Source: Linepithema humile | Lineage: Eukaryota; Arthropoda; Insecta; Hymenoptera; Formicidae | Direction: 5' to 3' | NCBI RefSeq assembly: GCF_040581485.1 | Contig: NC_090129.1 | Location: forward strand, 606,501-670,500 | Length of the DNA stretch: 64,000 bases | Shown here: one piece after another, positions 1 to 11,937 of the stretch | How positions within the stretch are numbered: the first letter of the stretch is position 1 | How the letters are laid out: the number at the start of each line of letters is the position of its first letter | Translations under genes and position numbers: made by a program | Notes under the pieces: generated by a model | What the model was told of the DNA's origin: nothing | The model's input: the letters and a program-made list of their open reading frames with translations, nothing else | Databases searched by the model: none

Positions 1-21
1 AAAAAATGTTATATTAATTAC

Positions 22-1021
22 CCCATATTGGTAAATCATCAATGTACATTTGATACCAGTACTGGTTTTTTATTGCATATACAAATGCCTTTTGGCTTTC
101 TTCATTTAAACTTATCTGGCAGTATTCTGTTTTAGAGATATCCTCTGAAACACATTAAGCATTTATAATTCCATATACATTCTTAAATAATCAAACAAGT
201 TTATTTTTAAACATAATTATATTTTCTGTTCCTATATTATTATTATAAATATATCCACCTTTGAATTCAATATCTAAACCACTGAACTTCAATTCAATGC
301 CCTGCAGAGCTTCTGAAAGAGTCTCATGATAATGATTGATAACGTTCTTGGTGCCCGTACAAAACGGTAAGGAATAATAGGAGTACGTCTCTTGACGATT
401 GTGATATGGCCCCACTGTGCTCATCCATAGAACAACCTCATCGCCATCCTCATACTAAAAACAAATAACGCAATTCTCCTAATGGCAATATTTAGGATAT
501 TCTTTGTTTATGTCACATGAGTTCATTGCTGATATTTCATGAGAAAAAAAAAGTGAAGATTGTAAGAAAGAAAAGACATAATTAAGACGGAAAAAAATGA
601 CATAATTAAAACGCAACCATGTTGCAATATTGAGGCGAAATTCACCGGCGGCATTAAAGCGCGATAACATTCGAAGTGCTGATACGTGTCGAGTGTTGCC
701 GGTATCGTATAAATCCCTCGATGTGACAGAGTGCAATCGTAGATAGAGAAAAAAAGAGAGAGAAAAAGAGAGGGAGAGAGAGAGAGAGAAAGAGAGAAAG
801 TGAGGCAATGTAAAGCAAGTTCCTCGACGCGACGTTTGGCCTTTAAATGCCAACCGCAGGTGACAATCCGCCATTCGCCGCAGAGTAGAAAAAATACATT
901 AACATCATACATGATACAGGATGAATATACTTACGATGTGAGTGTGCTCATCGGCGCGAGCCAACGAGGGGAGGAGGCTGAGCGCCAGAAAGTGGAGTAG
1001 TAATAGTCGTGTTCGACGCAT
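22..1021 (-). CDS. TM9SF3: Transmembrane 9 superfamily member 3 (5' part, runs off left edge)
   Basis: TM9SF proteins (nonaspanins) are multi-pass proteins of the Golgi and endosomes. Only the N-terminal lumenal part is here, in three coding exons: 935-1021, 259-454 and 22-144. Exon 1 starts at the ATG at 1021 and encodes a signal peptide (basic MRRTR, then a leucine-rich core ending LARA) followed by DEHTH, the usual start of mature TM9SF3. Exon 2 carries [17 protein letters not shown], a family hallmark, and exon 3 continues to [14 protein letters not shown]. Splice phases agree (0/1, 1/1), and the last donor at 21 leaves phase 1 into an exon beyond the window. The transmembrane part is therefore not visible. 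A promoter is expected in the CpG-rich stretch just above 1021. The assignment to the TM9SF3 rather than the TM9SF2/4 branch rests on the DEHTH and FSGLDIEFK segments. Confidence 0.93.
744..800. repeat. GA-rich simple repeat
   Basis: Imperfect (GA)n tract in intron 1 of the TM9SF3 gene, interrupted by A runs. It creates low-complexity reading frames on the minus strand that are not genes. Confidence 0.9.
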
Positions 1022-1882
1022 GTTTACTTCTCGATTGGTGAACGCTGGAAAAGGCGCGCCAACCCGGCCGGGCGCCCTTTACGCGTACGCAGGAACGACA
1101 AATTCCACCAACGTGACGCGGCGACGACGACCGACAATCCCCATAGATTTTCGTAGATGTGCCAAAAGCGCGTTGCGGGCCTAGCAGAAACACCGGACAC
1201 GCACACGGGACGGACGGACACGTATCAAGAATGCTGAAGCGATATATACACTGCGGCCGTTGATACGCATTGCACGTCGACAAACTTCGAACGCCGCACC
1301 ACCAGATGGCACGCGCGACGATTTCGCGCTTAAGATGCGTTCTAAAGACGCAACTTATTTTTAGGGTATATCCAGAACTTGTAGAAGTGCATAAGCATAT
1401 GTAAGTTTGTTTATTCCTTATGGAATAACAAACCTACTTTAACTATAACCTATTTTAACACACTGTTATAAAGCAAATTTCTCTTTGATTAATTTTTTAA
1501 ATAATTATTAACTAATACTGTTTTAGATTCATAAATTTGGAGCAAACTCTTGAGAGGTGACTGATAATTATCGGTAACGACCCGTTTTTCTATGTGATAA
1601 AAGCTTAACGGTTAGCCGCTTACTTATCGACATAACCTCTTCTGCATGTTCAATTTATTTATATACAATCTAATTTAACTTTTCGAATCGGATTATTGTT
1701 AGTTTTCTATCCATTTATTCAGTGGAATATTCTAATTGTATATGATAAAACGTATATATAAAATAAAAATAGCACTCAAAAAATATAATTCTTGTAAATT
1801 TCTTGGTGAATTTATCAAGTAATCATCAAAAAAGATAGATTGCATTTGTTTTTGTGACTGCAAGAATAAAAAATAAATAATA
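1022..1882. promoter_or_regulatory. Head-to-head promoter interval TM9SF3 / SECp43
   Basis: 861 bases between two divergent start codons. The part next to TM9SF3 (about 1022-1330) is CpG-rich and looks like promoter plus 5' UTR. From about 1330 to 1880 it turns AT-rich. No ORF or RNA gene is recognised. Promoter activity is inferred from position only. Confidence 0.45.
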
Positions 1883-3173
1883 ATGTCAGGGCCAATGGTA
1901 CTGTGCCAGCTATGGATGGGTGGTGTGAGTAAATTATTTAAATATTTGAACATGTGCACTGTCACACACACAAAACAGTCTTTATACAAATTATTGATTG
2001 AGAATTAACTGATTCACAGTTGGAACCTTATATGACTGAGAGTTTCATCATGAATGCATTTCACAAGATGGGTGAGCAACCACAGACAGTGAAGGTAATG
2101 CGGAATAGATACACTGGCGAGCCTGCAGGATATTGTTTTGTACATTTTCCAACTGATGAAATGGCACTCGATGCAATGCACAAATTAAATGGCAAAGTAA
2201 TACCTGGTTCGAATCCTGTAAGTATATTACAATAAATTTAATACAGACATCTTACGCGAAGTAGTTATCGACTATAATTATTTTAATGTTACCTGATATT
2301 TTACAGCCAGTGCGGTTCCGCTTAAATCATGCTAGCACCACAGGAAAACCTGCTGCTGAAAGAGAATTTAGCATTTGGGTAGGCGACTTGTCCACTGACG
2401 TAGACGATTACTCCTTATACAGAGCATTTGCCGCAAAATATAATTCAATTAGGACAGCAAAAGTTATTTTGGATAGTTCTGGATTTAGTAAAGGATACGG
2501 TTTTGTCAGATTTGCAAATGAGGAGGAACAGAAGAATAGCCTTATCACCATGAATGGTTATAGAGGGCTTGGTACAAAATCTTTGAAAATCTGCAACGCT
2601 GTGCCTAGACCGTGGAATAAAATATCCGGGTATGTTTAAATTATACATATTGCATAAATTAAAAAATTAAAAATATTAATTTTTAACATTAAATTGCATA
2701 GAGAAAGAGCAAGAGAGAATACATTACTTATATTTGTTTTACAGTTCAACACCACCACAATCAACCTCTGATTATCCACCTTCAAACATGAATTCAGAGG
2801 CATATAATTATTACGATACATCATCTTATTGGAATAGTTACAGTGCTTGGCAACAAGGCTATTATGAAAGTGAACCAACATCAGATGCTTACAACAGCTA
2901 TGTATCGGATCAAAAACCTGAGGAAGATGAATTAGAACTAATTGGTACATCACTTGTTTCTCTTTATAACGAATCATACTTTCTTTAATGAATATTCTTG
3001 AAAAAATTACTAATTCTTTATTTTATATATATTTTTCTTCCTTTATAGAGCATTCCATCCCCATTGATATTGACAAGGCAAATAGAGAAATAATCGAACA
3101 GGACTACAATTTGTGGGACGCTTTGGAAAGTTCAAAATGGATTCCCTGCGACACTATAGAACTGTGCTACTAA
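1883..3173 (+). CDS. Trnau1ap: tRNA selenocysteine 1-associated protein 1 (SECp43)
   Basis: RNA-binding protein known from vertebrates as a partner of selenocysteine tRNA. Five exons: 1883-1924, 2020-2217, 2307-2629, 2745-2944 and 3049-3173, giving 295 aa in frame, close to the family's length. It has two RRM domains. RRM1 starts at LWMGGLEPYM and has the RNP1-like motif GYCFVHF. RRM2 starts at FSIWVGDLSTDVDD and has GYGFVRF. Then comes a Tyr-rich linker, as in human SECp43, and a conserved C-terminal helix region (DIDKANREIIEQDYNLWDAL) ending just before TAA. The start ATG at 1883 gives MSGPMVLCQLWMGG, matching the family N terminus. It lies head to head with TM9SF3 and tail to tail with BDP1. 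If the host is hymenopteran, the retention of this gene is notable because that order is reported to lack selenoproteins. Confidence 0.92.
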
Positions 3174-3255
3174 TTATTGGAAAAAAAATTATGCGCGGCT
3201 TATACCGAGAAATCACAAAAAAATAACTATGTAATACTATGTCTCTATTATATAT

Positions 3256-3261
3256 AATAAA
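3256..3261 (+). terminator. Poly(A) signal AATAAA, SECp43
   Basis: Canonical hexamer 83 bases after the SECp43 stop codon, in an A/T-rich 3' UTR. Confidence 0.6.
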
Positions 3262-3829
3262 GTACAAAAATATAAAAAACATATTTCAGGATCTTACTTT
3301 TAAGTATAGTTATAAAAATCTTTTATCAACTCTGATATGTTGAAAATGGTCAGACCATCACTTTTTCACTTAGTCAAATTTTTGACTAAAAATAAATTGA
3401 CCTCTCTGCTAGTAAAAGATTTTATTCGATAGTTGCGGCAGGTTGTTGCACTTATTGTAATAATGTTGCAAATCAATTTTAGTAGCCAGTAATATCTTAC
3501 ATAATATAACTCTGTCATGGCAGTATTTTTAATGCTGACAATTCATAACAAGATAATGCATAATACTGCAGTTAACTAAATAATCTTGTATAAAATTCGG
3601 CTGTATATCACCTTCTCATAAAAAAAATGTATATTACACATTTTGCACATACACTGTTTATCTCTTATCACAATAGTAATAAAGTATTACCTCCGATTTG
3701 TCGGAAAATAAATTTCTCTTAATAGAAAATTGTTTGCATGATACAAAATATTATGTATGAAAAAGTTGCGTGCAATAGAAAAAAAATTTTACATGTTTTA
3801 TGTACATAAATAAAAAAAATTGTATTTTT

Positions 3830-3835
3830 TTTATT
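3830..3835 (-). terminator. Poly(A) signal (TTTATT on + strand), BDP1
   Basis: AATAAA on the minus strand, about 140 bases downstream of the BDP1 stop codon. The interval 3262-3829 between the two convergent 3' ends is AT-rich and shows no gene. Confidence 0.5.
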
Positions 3836-3974
3836 CCACAATCCACGTAAGTTAATATTTAATCCCGACCAATCGGAGATTCGTAATGCTACCTATTTAC
3901 AGCTAAATGCAACACAAAATGAATTTTTATAATCGTTTACCCTAATCGATTCGGCATCTTCCGATAATGGTTCA

Positions 3975-6734
3975 TTAGTTGCCGTCATCAGGAGCTTCGG
4001 GTGCAGATCTACCACCAATTACTACAGGCGTCAGATTGGGCTTAACTCCCGTGCCGACGCCGTTGACGTTTGGACCGACCATGTAAACTTGTAAAATAGT
4101 GTCCTCGGGATCCTCTTCAGATTCCTTCGACACGATCACCAAGGATCCCGGTTCCATCTGATTGATATTTGGTATCGCCATACTTTCAGGCGTTTCCGCA
4201 TTTCTGCTATCCTCAGCCGGTGTATTTGCCTCCTCTGTGACCTCTAACGATGTCGCGGTCTCGCTATTCAGCGACATCGTATCCTCAACACTCTTGTCGA
4301 GCATATTAATGTCGGGTGCTCGCAATTTCTTCACCTTCGGCTGTCTACCAGATCTGGTCGGTCGGACTTGATAAACCTCTGGATCGCTCTCCGAATCCGC
4401 TCCATTAGAGCTCGCGTAAGAACTGTTATTGTCGGATTTGTCGGATCTGTCGTCCGCGCGTCTCTTCAATTTTCGCGCTTTGCTTTCCTTCCTCACTTGC
4501 TGACGCTGAACACTGCTTGTCTCGACATTCGCTTCCATCGAAGCCAGGTCGATTTCATCGCCTGTCATCGATACCGTCGCATCTTCCACTTCTGGATCGT
4601 TAAAAGACGACGATTCGCATTCCCCGATACTACCAGCTACTAATCCTGTAACCATCCATTAAATTTATTTTTTTTTTTAATTCTACTAATTTGTTAATCA
4701 ATTTTTTATTTTTTAATATTATTTCACAATGAGATTAAAATTATGGTACACTCACGACGTTTGAGTCTCCTGGCCTTCTTGGTCACGGGCTGTCCATCCT
4801 TCATTTTTTCCGACATCTTTTTAATCGGCAATTTGTGATTTTCAATATTTTCTAAATTTTTTAACATTGCTAAAAATAAAACAAATATGATCAGTTGCAT
4901 CGTTTAAAGAGTGACGCTTTAAATTTATTATTTATTATTTATTAAAATTATTACAACAATACCAGCTTTTGTGAAGTATATACTTTTTAATTGATTTTTT
5001 TCATCTACAAACTTTTATTTTTTTTTTCTACTTCAGCATTACTGACTGTTTGCAAAATAAAGAAAACTGCAAAAAGCATACCTAATTGCTCCTCAAGCAT
5101 TTCCGTATCAAATTCTTGATGATACTTCAGAGCTTTCTCGACCAAGTGACGATTAACTCTCTCCTCTTTCTTGTACTTTTGCTTGATTTCTTGCCTAGTT
5201 CTGTTTGGGAAAAGCGTCTGCATCAATAAGAAATCGGGACCCACTACATTTAAAACTCTGTAAAATTTAAATGTCTCCCAGTTTGGCCAATCCTTGCTCC
5301 TCTTGTGCTTTTTATAAAAGCCACCACTGCGGCTGTTATCATCCTCAATAACAGCCTCGCTCGCCAATATTTCTCTGCCCCTTTTCGCGCCCGTTTGCTC
5401 TATCACGAGACTCTGCTCGTCTATTATCAACTGACCGTCGGGGCCGACTTTCACTTGCGGCGCGGGTATTGCCGACGGGTCGTCCTCGTTCTCTTCTTCC
5501 GGCACTTCCATCGGTCTACAAAGAAAATCACATTAAATTTACCAAATTTTTTTATATCGATATAGCATTTCACACTTTACTGAGAAAATTTAATGTACTC
5601 ACTGTAATGTAGTTTCTTGCCTTTGTACGATTGCCGATTTTTTCATAGGATTCGTCACGGGATTGTAATATATCAAGTCGTACATTTTCAACTGACTCCT
5701 ATCAGGCGTTCTGTTTTCGTGCTTTAATAGAAACTCTCTTCTGGCTTCGGCCAATCTTCTCGCAGATTCCGAAATCAGCATACGTCTTTTCTGCGTTGTC
5801 TTAATCTTCGGAGAATTATTCTGACTATCGTTGATAACGCTTTCTTTATTGCTCTGCACGGAGCAAACAGAATCGTTTCGTATGCGGTTTGACACGACGG
5901 ACGCCGCTCTCTTGCCGTGCTCATCTTCGGATTCGCTCGCACTCGCGCCGCTTCCCTGTATACTATTTTTTCTCACTCTGCCACTGCTGTCTAATCTTGG
6001 TGTGGGTCTCATAAAGCAAGAACGACTCTGTGTTAGCTTTGTGGGAGAAGCTAAAAAAACAAAAATATTAAATTATGTATGCTTAATGCACAAGTTCTCC
6101 CATTCACACAGAAAAAGAAAGTTATCTGACAAAAATAAAACAATAAAAAACAGTGATAGAAGAAAAAAAAAAAGAGAAAAAAAAGTAAAGTTTGACAGAA
6201 ATAAACATTTTTAGAAGTTTAAGTTTTTTTTCAATGTATATCTTTTCATCAAAATTTTTTATTTTTTTATAATGATAGACTACCTATATCTATTCCTGTA
6301 GGCACATCTGGTGGTGGAACAATTTTTTGAACTAACTGATTAGTAACTTTCTCACATTTGTTAATCTGAATGTATGGTTCTTGAAAAGTTGATTTCACTG
6401 GAGAACATAATTTTTGAGAATTTATTATTTCAGTCACAGCTGCTTCTGGTTGTATCAAATTGATTTTTTTGCTTTCTTCCTTTTCAATAGTTTTCTCTTC
6501 CACATTTTTAATAGACTCTCCATCTAGTTTATCAATACTAGATTTGTCTTCTTCTTTCTTAATTTTTATAACATCTTCAACAGCTTCTTGTTCTTGCTTA
6601 TCAGTATTAGGTACATCTTCTATTTTCTGTTCCTTATCAGGCACATCGCTCGCATCAGAAGAAACTACAGTATCTTGTATAGTCTTTTTTCGCACTGGCA
6701 CAGCAGCCAAAGCTTTAATACGTGCTCGACGCAT
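3975..6734 (-). CDS. Bdp1: Transcription factor TFIIIB component B'' (BDP1)
   Basis: BDP1 joins TBP and BRF1 to form TFIIIB, which places RNA polymerase III on tRNA, 5S and U6 genes. Five exons on the minus strand: 6284-6734, 5603-6050, 5082-5515, 4756-4869 and 3975-4645, giving 705 aa in frame. The start at 6734 gives MRRARIKALAAVP, the usual basic N-terminal motif. Residues about 376-430 form the SANT/Myb-like domain: WETFKFYRVLNVVG, then LMQTLFPNRTR, then KKEERVNRHLVEKAL. This is the diagnostic part of the protein. The N-terminal third is acidic and Lys/Glu-rich. The C-terminal exon is Ser/Asp/Glu-rich with low sequence conservation expected. It is much shorter than human BDP1, which has a long repeat-rich tail. 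Two other genes here, POLR1E and POLR1C, also serve Pol I/III. Confidence 0.93.
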
Positions 6735-7829
6735 GCTTGCTGTATGTATAAATCTTTATAGTAAAATCTGAAAAATAAACATCAGGGAATTACAAAGTGA
6801 TGAACTACACTGCCGACTCAACTCATATATAAACTACAAATATGTGCTTAGTAAGAATCAATAAACTTATACTAAATCGTTGATTAATAAAAATTATTAC
6901 ATATTGATTGCTTAAAATTATAAACAGATTCTCCAGCTGCTATAATGTGGAAAAAAATAACAATAGATTAATGGTACAATCAGTTAATAAACATCTACAA
7001 ACTATCAAATATTCTTTAGCCACTTTGCGTAACATTTCTCTGTATTGTGTTCTTTTGCGTACTATTGTGAAGTTAATGTAATTTTCGCAGAATCTAAATG
7101 CATAACTTTGCATAATGACACAAAATGAAGACAAGTGAAAGTACGTGTTGAACCACATGCTCATTTAGAGGTTAAGTTCATTGCATACTTACGAACGGTT
7201 TGTTATTTTGATGCAAATAAACGGCGATTTCCTCGAGAATCAATGAACATCATCGTATCTACTGTCGAAGCTCAAGCGACAGCACCGCAATTATCTCGTT
7301 ACCTCGCAATTATCATACGTTTTCACGAAACGTATGGAAGTGTAGCACGCGACCGGATCAAGCCAAATGAGATGCATATAAATACATGTGAAAGAACGCA
7401 GAAAGATTGTTCGTAAGTACCAATCATTGTGTTAACTACGCGACCGCGATTGATATTGCGAGTCTCAGATATCTTGCGCACGTTTTTAGTTTGTAAACAT
7501 ACACAGATCGTCACACAACGACTTTGATGCCGTCTCGGTAAGATCAGGCAAGACACAACTTTGTGGTTATGTAAGGTGAATTTCATGCGTACGCAGTTAC
7601 GATAAAGCGCCTTGCTCGGATGAGTATGGTACAAAATTGTCTAAATATTTCTGAAAAATTAAAAAATTGTGCAAGATTTGCATACAAGCAAAACAATTCA
7701 ATTTTCTCTCTTTACAAATAACCATATATTTCTTTTAATGATTACATAAATATATTTGCAAAATGTTACATGTCATTTTATATCAAAAAATTTTACTCTA
7801 TTTACATACATTTATGGTGATTTATATTT
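6735..7829. other. Intergenic: BDP1 upstream region and CLP1 3' end
   Basis: 1.1 kb between the BDP1 start and the CLP1 stop, both on the minus strand. It should hold the BDP1 promoter/5' UTR and the CLP1 3' UTR. The part from about 7200 to 7640 has more C and G and several CpGs. There is a small perfect hairpin at 7314-7336 (9-bp stem). No coding exon, tRNA or snRNA is recognised. Confidence 0.5.
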
Positions 7830-9250
7830 TTAATGACTATCCATAAATTGTATATCTGATAATAATAGTACTGTATTTGGCAGTGGCCTAGGTTGCGGGC
7901 TGAGTACTGTGAATGTTTGCCTCTCAACATCCACATTGGTTCTGCAAATTTACAACAATGTAACATGAATATATAATTATTAAATAGTATAACAATAACA
8001 AATATATGAATTATATACTAACACGCAAACAAATCCAGCTACATTGGTCTGCACAACGTCATCTTCAGGAGAGTCGGCAAAAGAAACAGACAGTAAGTGA
8101 TGCAGCAGACTGGGTCCCGGGGTGACAGCCACCAATTTTGTCAAATTATCCTCCGCCTTCATACCCAATGGCATACACGATGCCGGTAGAACAGGCGCCC
8201 CGATTTTGTATAATCTCGCTTCACTCCACTTCACCTCAAAACTGTGTGGATACAACGGTGTTCGGGAACCATAAAAATACTCTCTTACGCCTTGATCCCT
8301 AGCTTCAGTTCTTTGCGCCTGACTTCTTTCGACAACGCCTCCGCTCTTTGGCAGGAACACAACCTTCACAAAATCTGGCATGTCTCTTACCAGTTCGTTG
8401 TAAAGCCGCTCTTGATCCAACACTAAAATTGCATCTACTTCAAATGCCTGTGCAGCATGCGTAAGAAGCTTGTAGCCGTCTCCTTTGACCCAACCACACG
8501 TATTTATGACGATGCCTGATGCTTTGGCTTTCTTGTTGGCCTGCAATCTATCTGAGCATACCTCCGCCAAGCGTGTCACAAGTAAATTATACAATGCTAC
8601 ATTGGCCTGTGGCATTTTGTGTCCAAAGTGGAAGACCAGTGGGGCTTGCTGACTAAATCCCTCTACTACATTTGATGGTCGTTCCACTAGCAGAGCACCA
8701 ACTGTACCTGGAATCGCTATGTGTCCCTGACCGACGTCTAGGTCGACAAAAATCGGTCTTCTGCCCATTCTAACAGCATAATTCAACAGTATTCTACAAA
8801 GTGTTGATTTTCCAACGTCGCAAGGACCCACAACCATTGTTATCGGACCCCTTGTGTCGTCCTTCTCAGCGGTTTCTCTCATCCGTTCCATCGCTGCGTG
8901 ACAATTCAAGTAGAGACCCATAGGCGTCTCCTTTGCCACATAGCTGACATCTGTCTTGCCGACTAACTCAACGGTGCAGCCTTGCCATGTATAAATTGCG
9001 ACTTTTGCACCAGCAGTGAACTCGTACTTTTTGCCTTTCACCAATTCCGTCCCAAAAACTTCTGCCAAACCACTTTTTAACTGCAATTATATAACAATTT
9101 AGATTAATTGATAAATATATTTCAGTTTCAATAGAAATTACACTCTATTACCTCTAATGTAACTTTCTCATTCTTGCTCTCTACTTCGAATCTTAATTCG
9201 CAATCCGCATCTAATTTAAATTCTTGCACTACGGATTTTTCATCAGTCAT
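7830..9250 (-). CDS. Clp1: Polyribonucleotide 5'-hydroxyl-kinase Clp1
   Basis: CLP1 phosphorylates RNA 5'-OH ends. It is a subunit of cleavage factor II for mRNA 3' ends and partners the tRNA splicing endonuclease in the nucleus. Exons: 9152-9250, 8023-9080 and 7830-7941, giving 422 aa, close to the human 425. The start at 9250 gives [11 protein letters not shown]. Residues 34-105 form the N-terminal beta domain. The Walker A loop GPCDVGKS is at about 118-125, followed by the kinase core with [16 protein letters not shown]. The C-terminal domain ends in the motif [10 protein letters not shown]...DIQFMD, encoded by the small last exon, as in human CLP1. The exon 2 donor is GT|gttagt in phase 2 and restores VTNVDV. 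The gene is head to head with the sororin-like gene, 621 bases away. In Drosophila the gene is called cbc. Confidence 0.95.
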
Positions 9251-9871
9251 TTTTACAGATTATATACAAAAATTTTCTGAATTTACAAGAATATCATAAC
9301 CGCAAACTGTTCATACGATCAGAGCAAAATGCAGTGTGTTGTGTGCAATGTTCAACGGTATATCCTTCATGATAATCAGGTCTGTTCTTTATAGCTGAAC
9401 TGGCTGCAGTTCAGAGTTTATCTTTCTCCTTCTAATATGAAGGAAATCTATTGTTTCATCGATAGTGATTCTGGAGAATTTATTGAGGTAGCATTATAAA
9501 GTGGCACACCTTCTCATGGTGGACAACATGGGCTGCGTTCCGAAATTCACTGTCAGTACTGAAAATCTACAATATACGTGACGTAAACTATAGATTTTCA
9601 GTATTTGCAGTGAATTTCAGAACAACCATATTTAAATGTAAAGTTGGCTATCATGACATCGACGTTATCTGTCTTGTACACAAATTTGCGTTGTAACATC
9701 TTTGCATGAAATTGCGTTGTAATCTGTGTTTTATTTGAGGTATATAATTGAATTTTTATATATATAGTATTATTGATATTTCCGATTAATTATATTAGTG
9801 TATTTTTTATCAGTGTTTGCGATATAAAATAATATTTCATGTAAAATATATTTCCAGATTCAGAAGCAATT
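9251..9871. promoter_or_regulatory. Head-to-head promoter interval CLP1 / sororin-like
   Basis: 621 bases separating two divergent ATGs. An acceptor-like TTTCCAG at 9851-9857 sits just before the sororin ATG, so a 5' UTR exon around 9650-9750 is possible. The interval contains a 33-nt inverted repeat at 9537-9623. Bidirectional promoter activity is inferred from position. Confidence 0.45.
9537..9623. repeat. Inverted repeat (33-nt arms, 21-nt loop)
   Basis: The arms 9537-9569 and 9591-9623 are reverse complements at 29 of 33 positions by eye; each ends in GTTCYGAAATTCACTG at the outside and GAAAATCTA at the inside. This looks like a very small MITE or a hairpin. No clear target-site duplication was seen. 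Confidence 0.75.
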
Positions 9872-11937
9872 ATGGCTACAGCTGGAATACCCAAGCGTTC
9901 TTCTCGGCTAGCTTCCCGTGAACCGATTGCGAAGGCTATATCAGAAAGAAAACTCAGATCTGGGAAAGCTATTAGTATCAATAAAAGTGTGCAAAAAGTT
10001 AATATTAGTGCGAGAAACAAAAAATTGCGTGTGTCAGTGAAAGATGCACCTCAAAATAGTAGCCAGTCGTTATCAAAACGCTTACGTCCTCGTAAAAATA
10101 AAAGAAATTATTGTGAGGATTCCAAGTTGCTGCAATTACATATTCCATCAAAGCAACAAAACAGTATGGTAATATTAGAGAAGTTAAATTTGACTGATAA
10201 TAAAAAAGTACCTGTGTACGAAACAATAAAGTCTTTTGAGAAATCTTTGAAAGAGAAGAATGATGATGTATATGACTTTACATTTGATAGTGATAACACA
10301 GAAGAGAAAATTGCTAAGAAGAGGAAGAGGAAAAGGAATGTTAACAAAGCAAAAGGCAAAGTTAAGAAATCTGTACGTAAGAAAGTTATACAATCGAAAC
10401 CAATGACTAATAAAACAAGTAAACCTCCTGAGCTTGATACAAAACTTCCTGCTCGAAGTAATTCTTCAGAACCTGCAGAATCAGTAATTATGAAATCAAC
10501 AAAGAAAAGTATTATGGAGAAGCCTAAAACAGATATGGTTATTCAGAAACTAGAAGAATCAGTGGAGGAAGATATCTCTATATCTAAAGCTGAAACACTA
10601 AAAATAAATACAGATATTCAGACAGCTAAAAAATCAATAAAAGAAGATGGCGTGAAGTTGATGGAAACGTCAGGATTAAATATAGCTAGTCAAATAGCAG
10701 AAGAATGGGTAAATGAAGATATTATGGAGATGGAAACCATCAAAAAGGATACAAATATTCAAACTACAGAAGATACAACTTTAGCTGACAGAACAGTCGC
10801 AAATCAAGACGCAAGCAAGCCAAGAATTATCTCTATCGAGAATGCAGATAATATCATAATTACTAAATCACCTAGAAATATTGAGGACTTGCGGCCCTTT
10901 CGGCCAAAAAATATATCTAACAATAAGACGCCGATGAAAGAATCTACAAACACATTGAATTATTCATTATTGACAAAATCTCTGTCTCCTATCTTGAAAA
11001 CATCAAACACCTTGAATACTGAAAGTCCCTGGTGTCCTGCAACAGTGTCAATGTTTTCTGGAACTAAACATTTTTTGCAAAGTACACCAAATACAAATTT
11101 CAAAGTGCATAAGCAAAAAATGGAAAAAAATAAAGGAAATGCAGAGATGAAGAAAGAAAATGTGGAGATAGATAAAGAAAATGTGGATATAAATAAAGAA
11201 AATAAATGTATAAATCGCAAAGAAAGAAAAAAGAAAGCGATTGGTATTTATAAGAAACATATACTTCTAAAAAAGAAACTTCCAATGAATCAGATTTCAG
11301 AGAATGTTCAGACTACATATGTAAACAATCCTGTTGTAAAACCAGTGCCTGCCAGAATGTTATTTGGAGAAATAAAGAATTTACTACAGACAAACAATAA
11401 CAAAGATGAGAAGCAGATGAAGCCAGATGTTAATGAAAATGGCAAACAACAGACAACACATGCTGAAGCTGATATACTTTCAATGGAAAAGAATAAAAGT
11501 CTTGTGGATCTTGTCAACTTTTCGGATACATTTGATGTAATGTCCGATACTGAACGGCAATCGAATATTGGAATTGATGTTCCTTTATTCGTGGATTTAG
11601 AACCCTCGCATTTTGTGGAGGTATTTTTTTACTGTAATATTAACAAATATATTATATATTTATGTATTGTAATGAAACTCATTAATTATATTTATTTAAA
11701 ATGTTACAGCCACCTCAACATTCATATAAGAGAAGACGTGGTGTAAGGTTCAACTTTTTACAAGAGAGTTGTGAAGAAGACGAAGAGGAGGAAGAAAATA
11801 ACAAACTGCATGCAAAGAAAAAGAAAAAGAAACTTACAAAAACAGAAAAAGAGCATACAAAAAGAGTGGATGATTGGGTAAAAAGTATTAATAGTACATT
11901 CGAAGAAATCGATAAATATGATTTACTCGTTGAATAA
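9872..11937 (+). CDS. Sororin-type sister-chromatid cohesion protein
   Basis: Sororin protects cohesin from Wapl between S phase and mitosis. Two exons, 9872-11620 and 11710-11937, give 658 aa. The key evidence is the C terminus: residues about 634-658 read VDDWVKSINSTFEEIDKYDLLVE, matching the human sororin tail (EWAAAMNAEFEAAEQFDLLVE), including the final DLLVE. Before it lies a Lys-rich KKKKKK stretch, as in vertebrates. Three KEN boxes (APC/C-Cdh1 degrons, a known sororin feature) start at residues 428, 435 and 442. A RMLFGEIKNLL segment resembles the FGF/hydrophobic motif that binds Pds5/Wapl (inference). The N terminus has SSRLASREP and is strongly basic. At 658 aa it is more than twice the vertebrate length, recalling the enlarged fly homologue dalmatian. 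The long middle is Lys/Glu/Ser-rich and probably disordered. Confidence 0.85.

Noticed and set aside
479..912. Minus-strand ORFs of about 130 aa with Ser/Leu/Phe runs
   Set aside because: They are translations of the GA-rich repeat in TM9SF3 intron 1; no domain and no codon-bias signal.
2206..2216. GGTTCGAATCC, a perfect match to a tRNA B box
   Set aside because: It lies inside coding exon 2 of SECp43, in frame with conserved protein sequence. No A box or cloverleaf stems can be formed around it.
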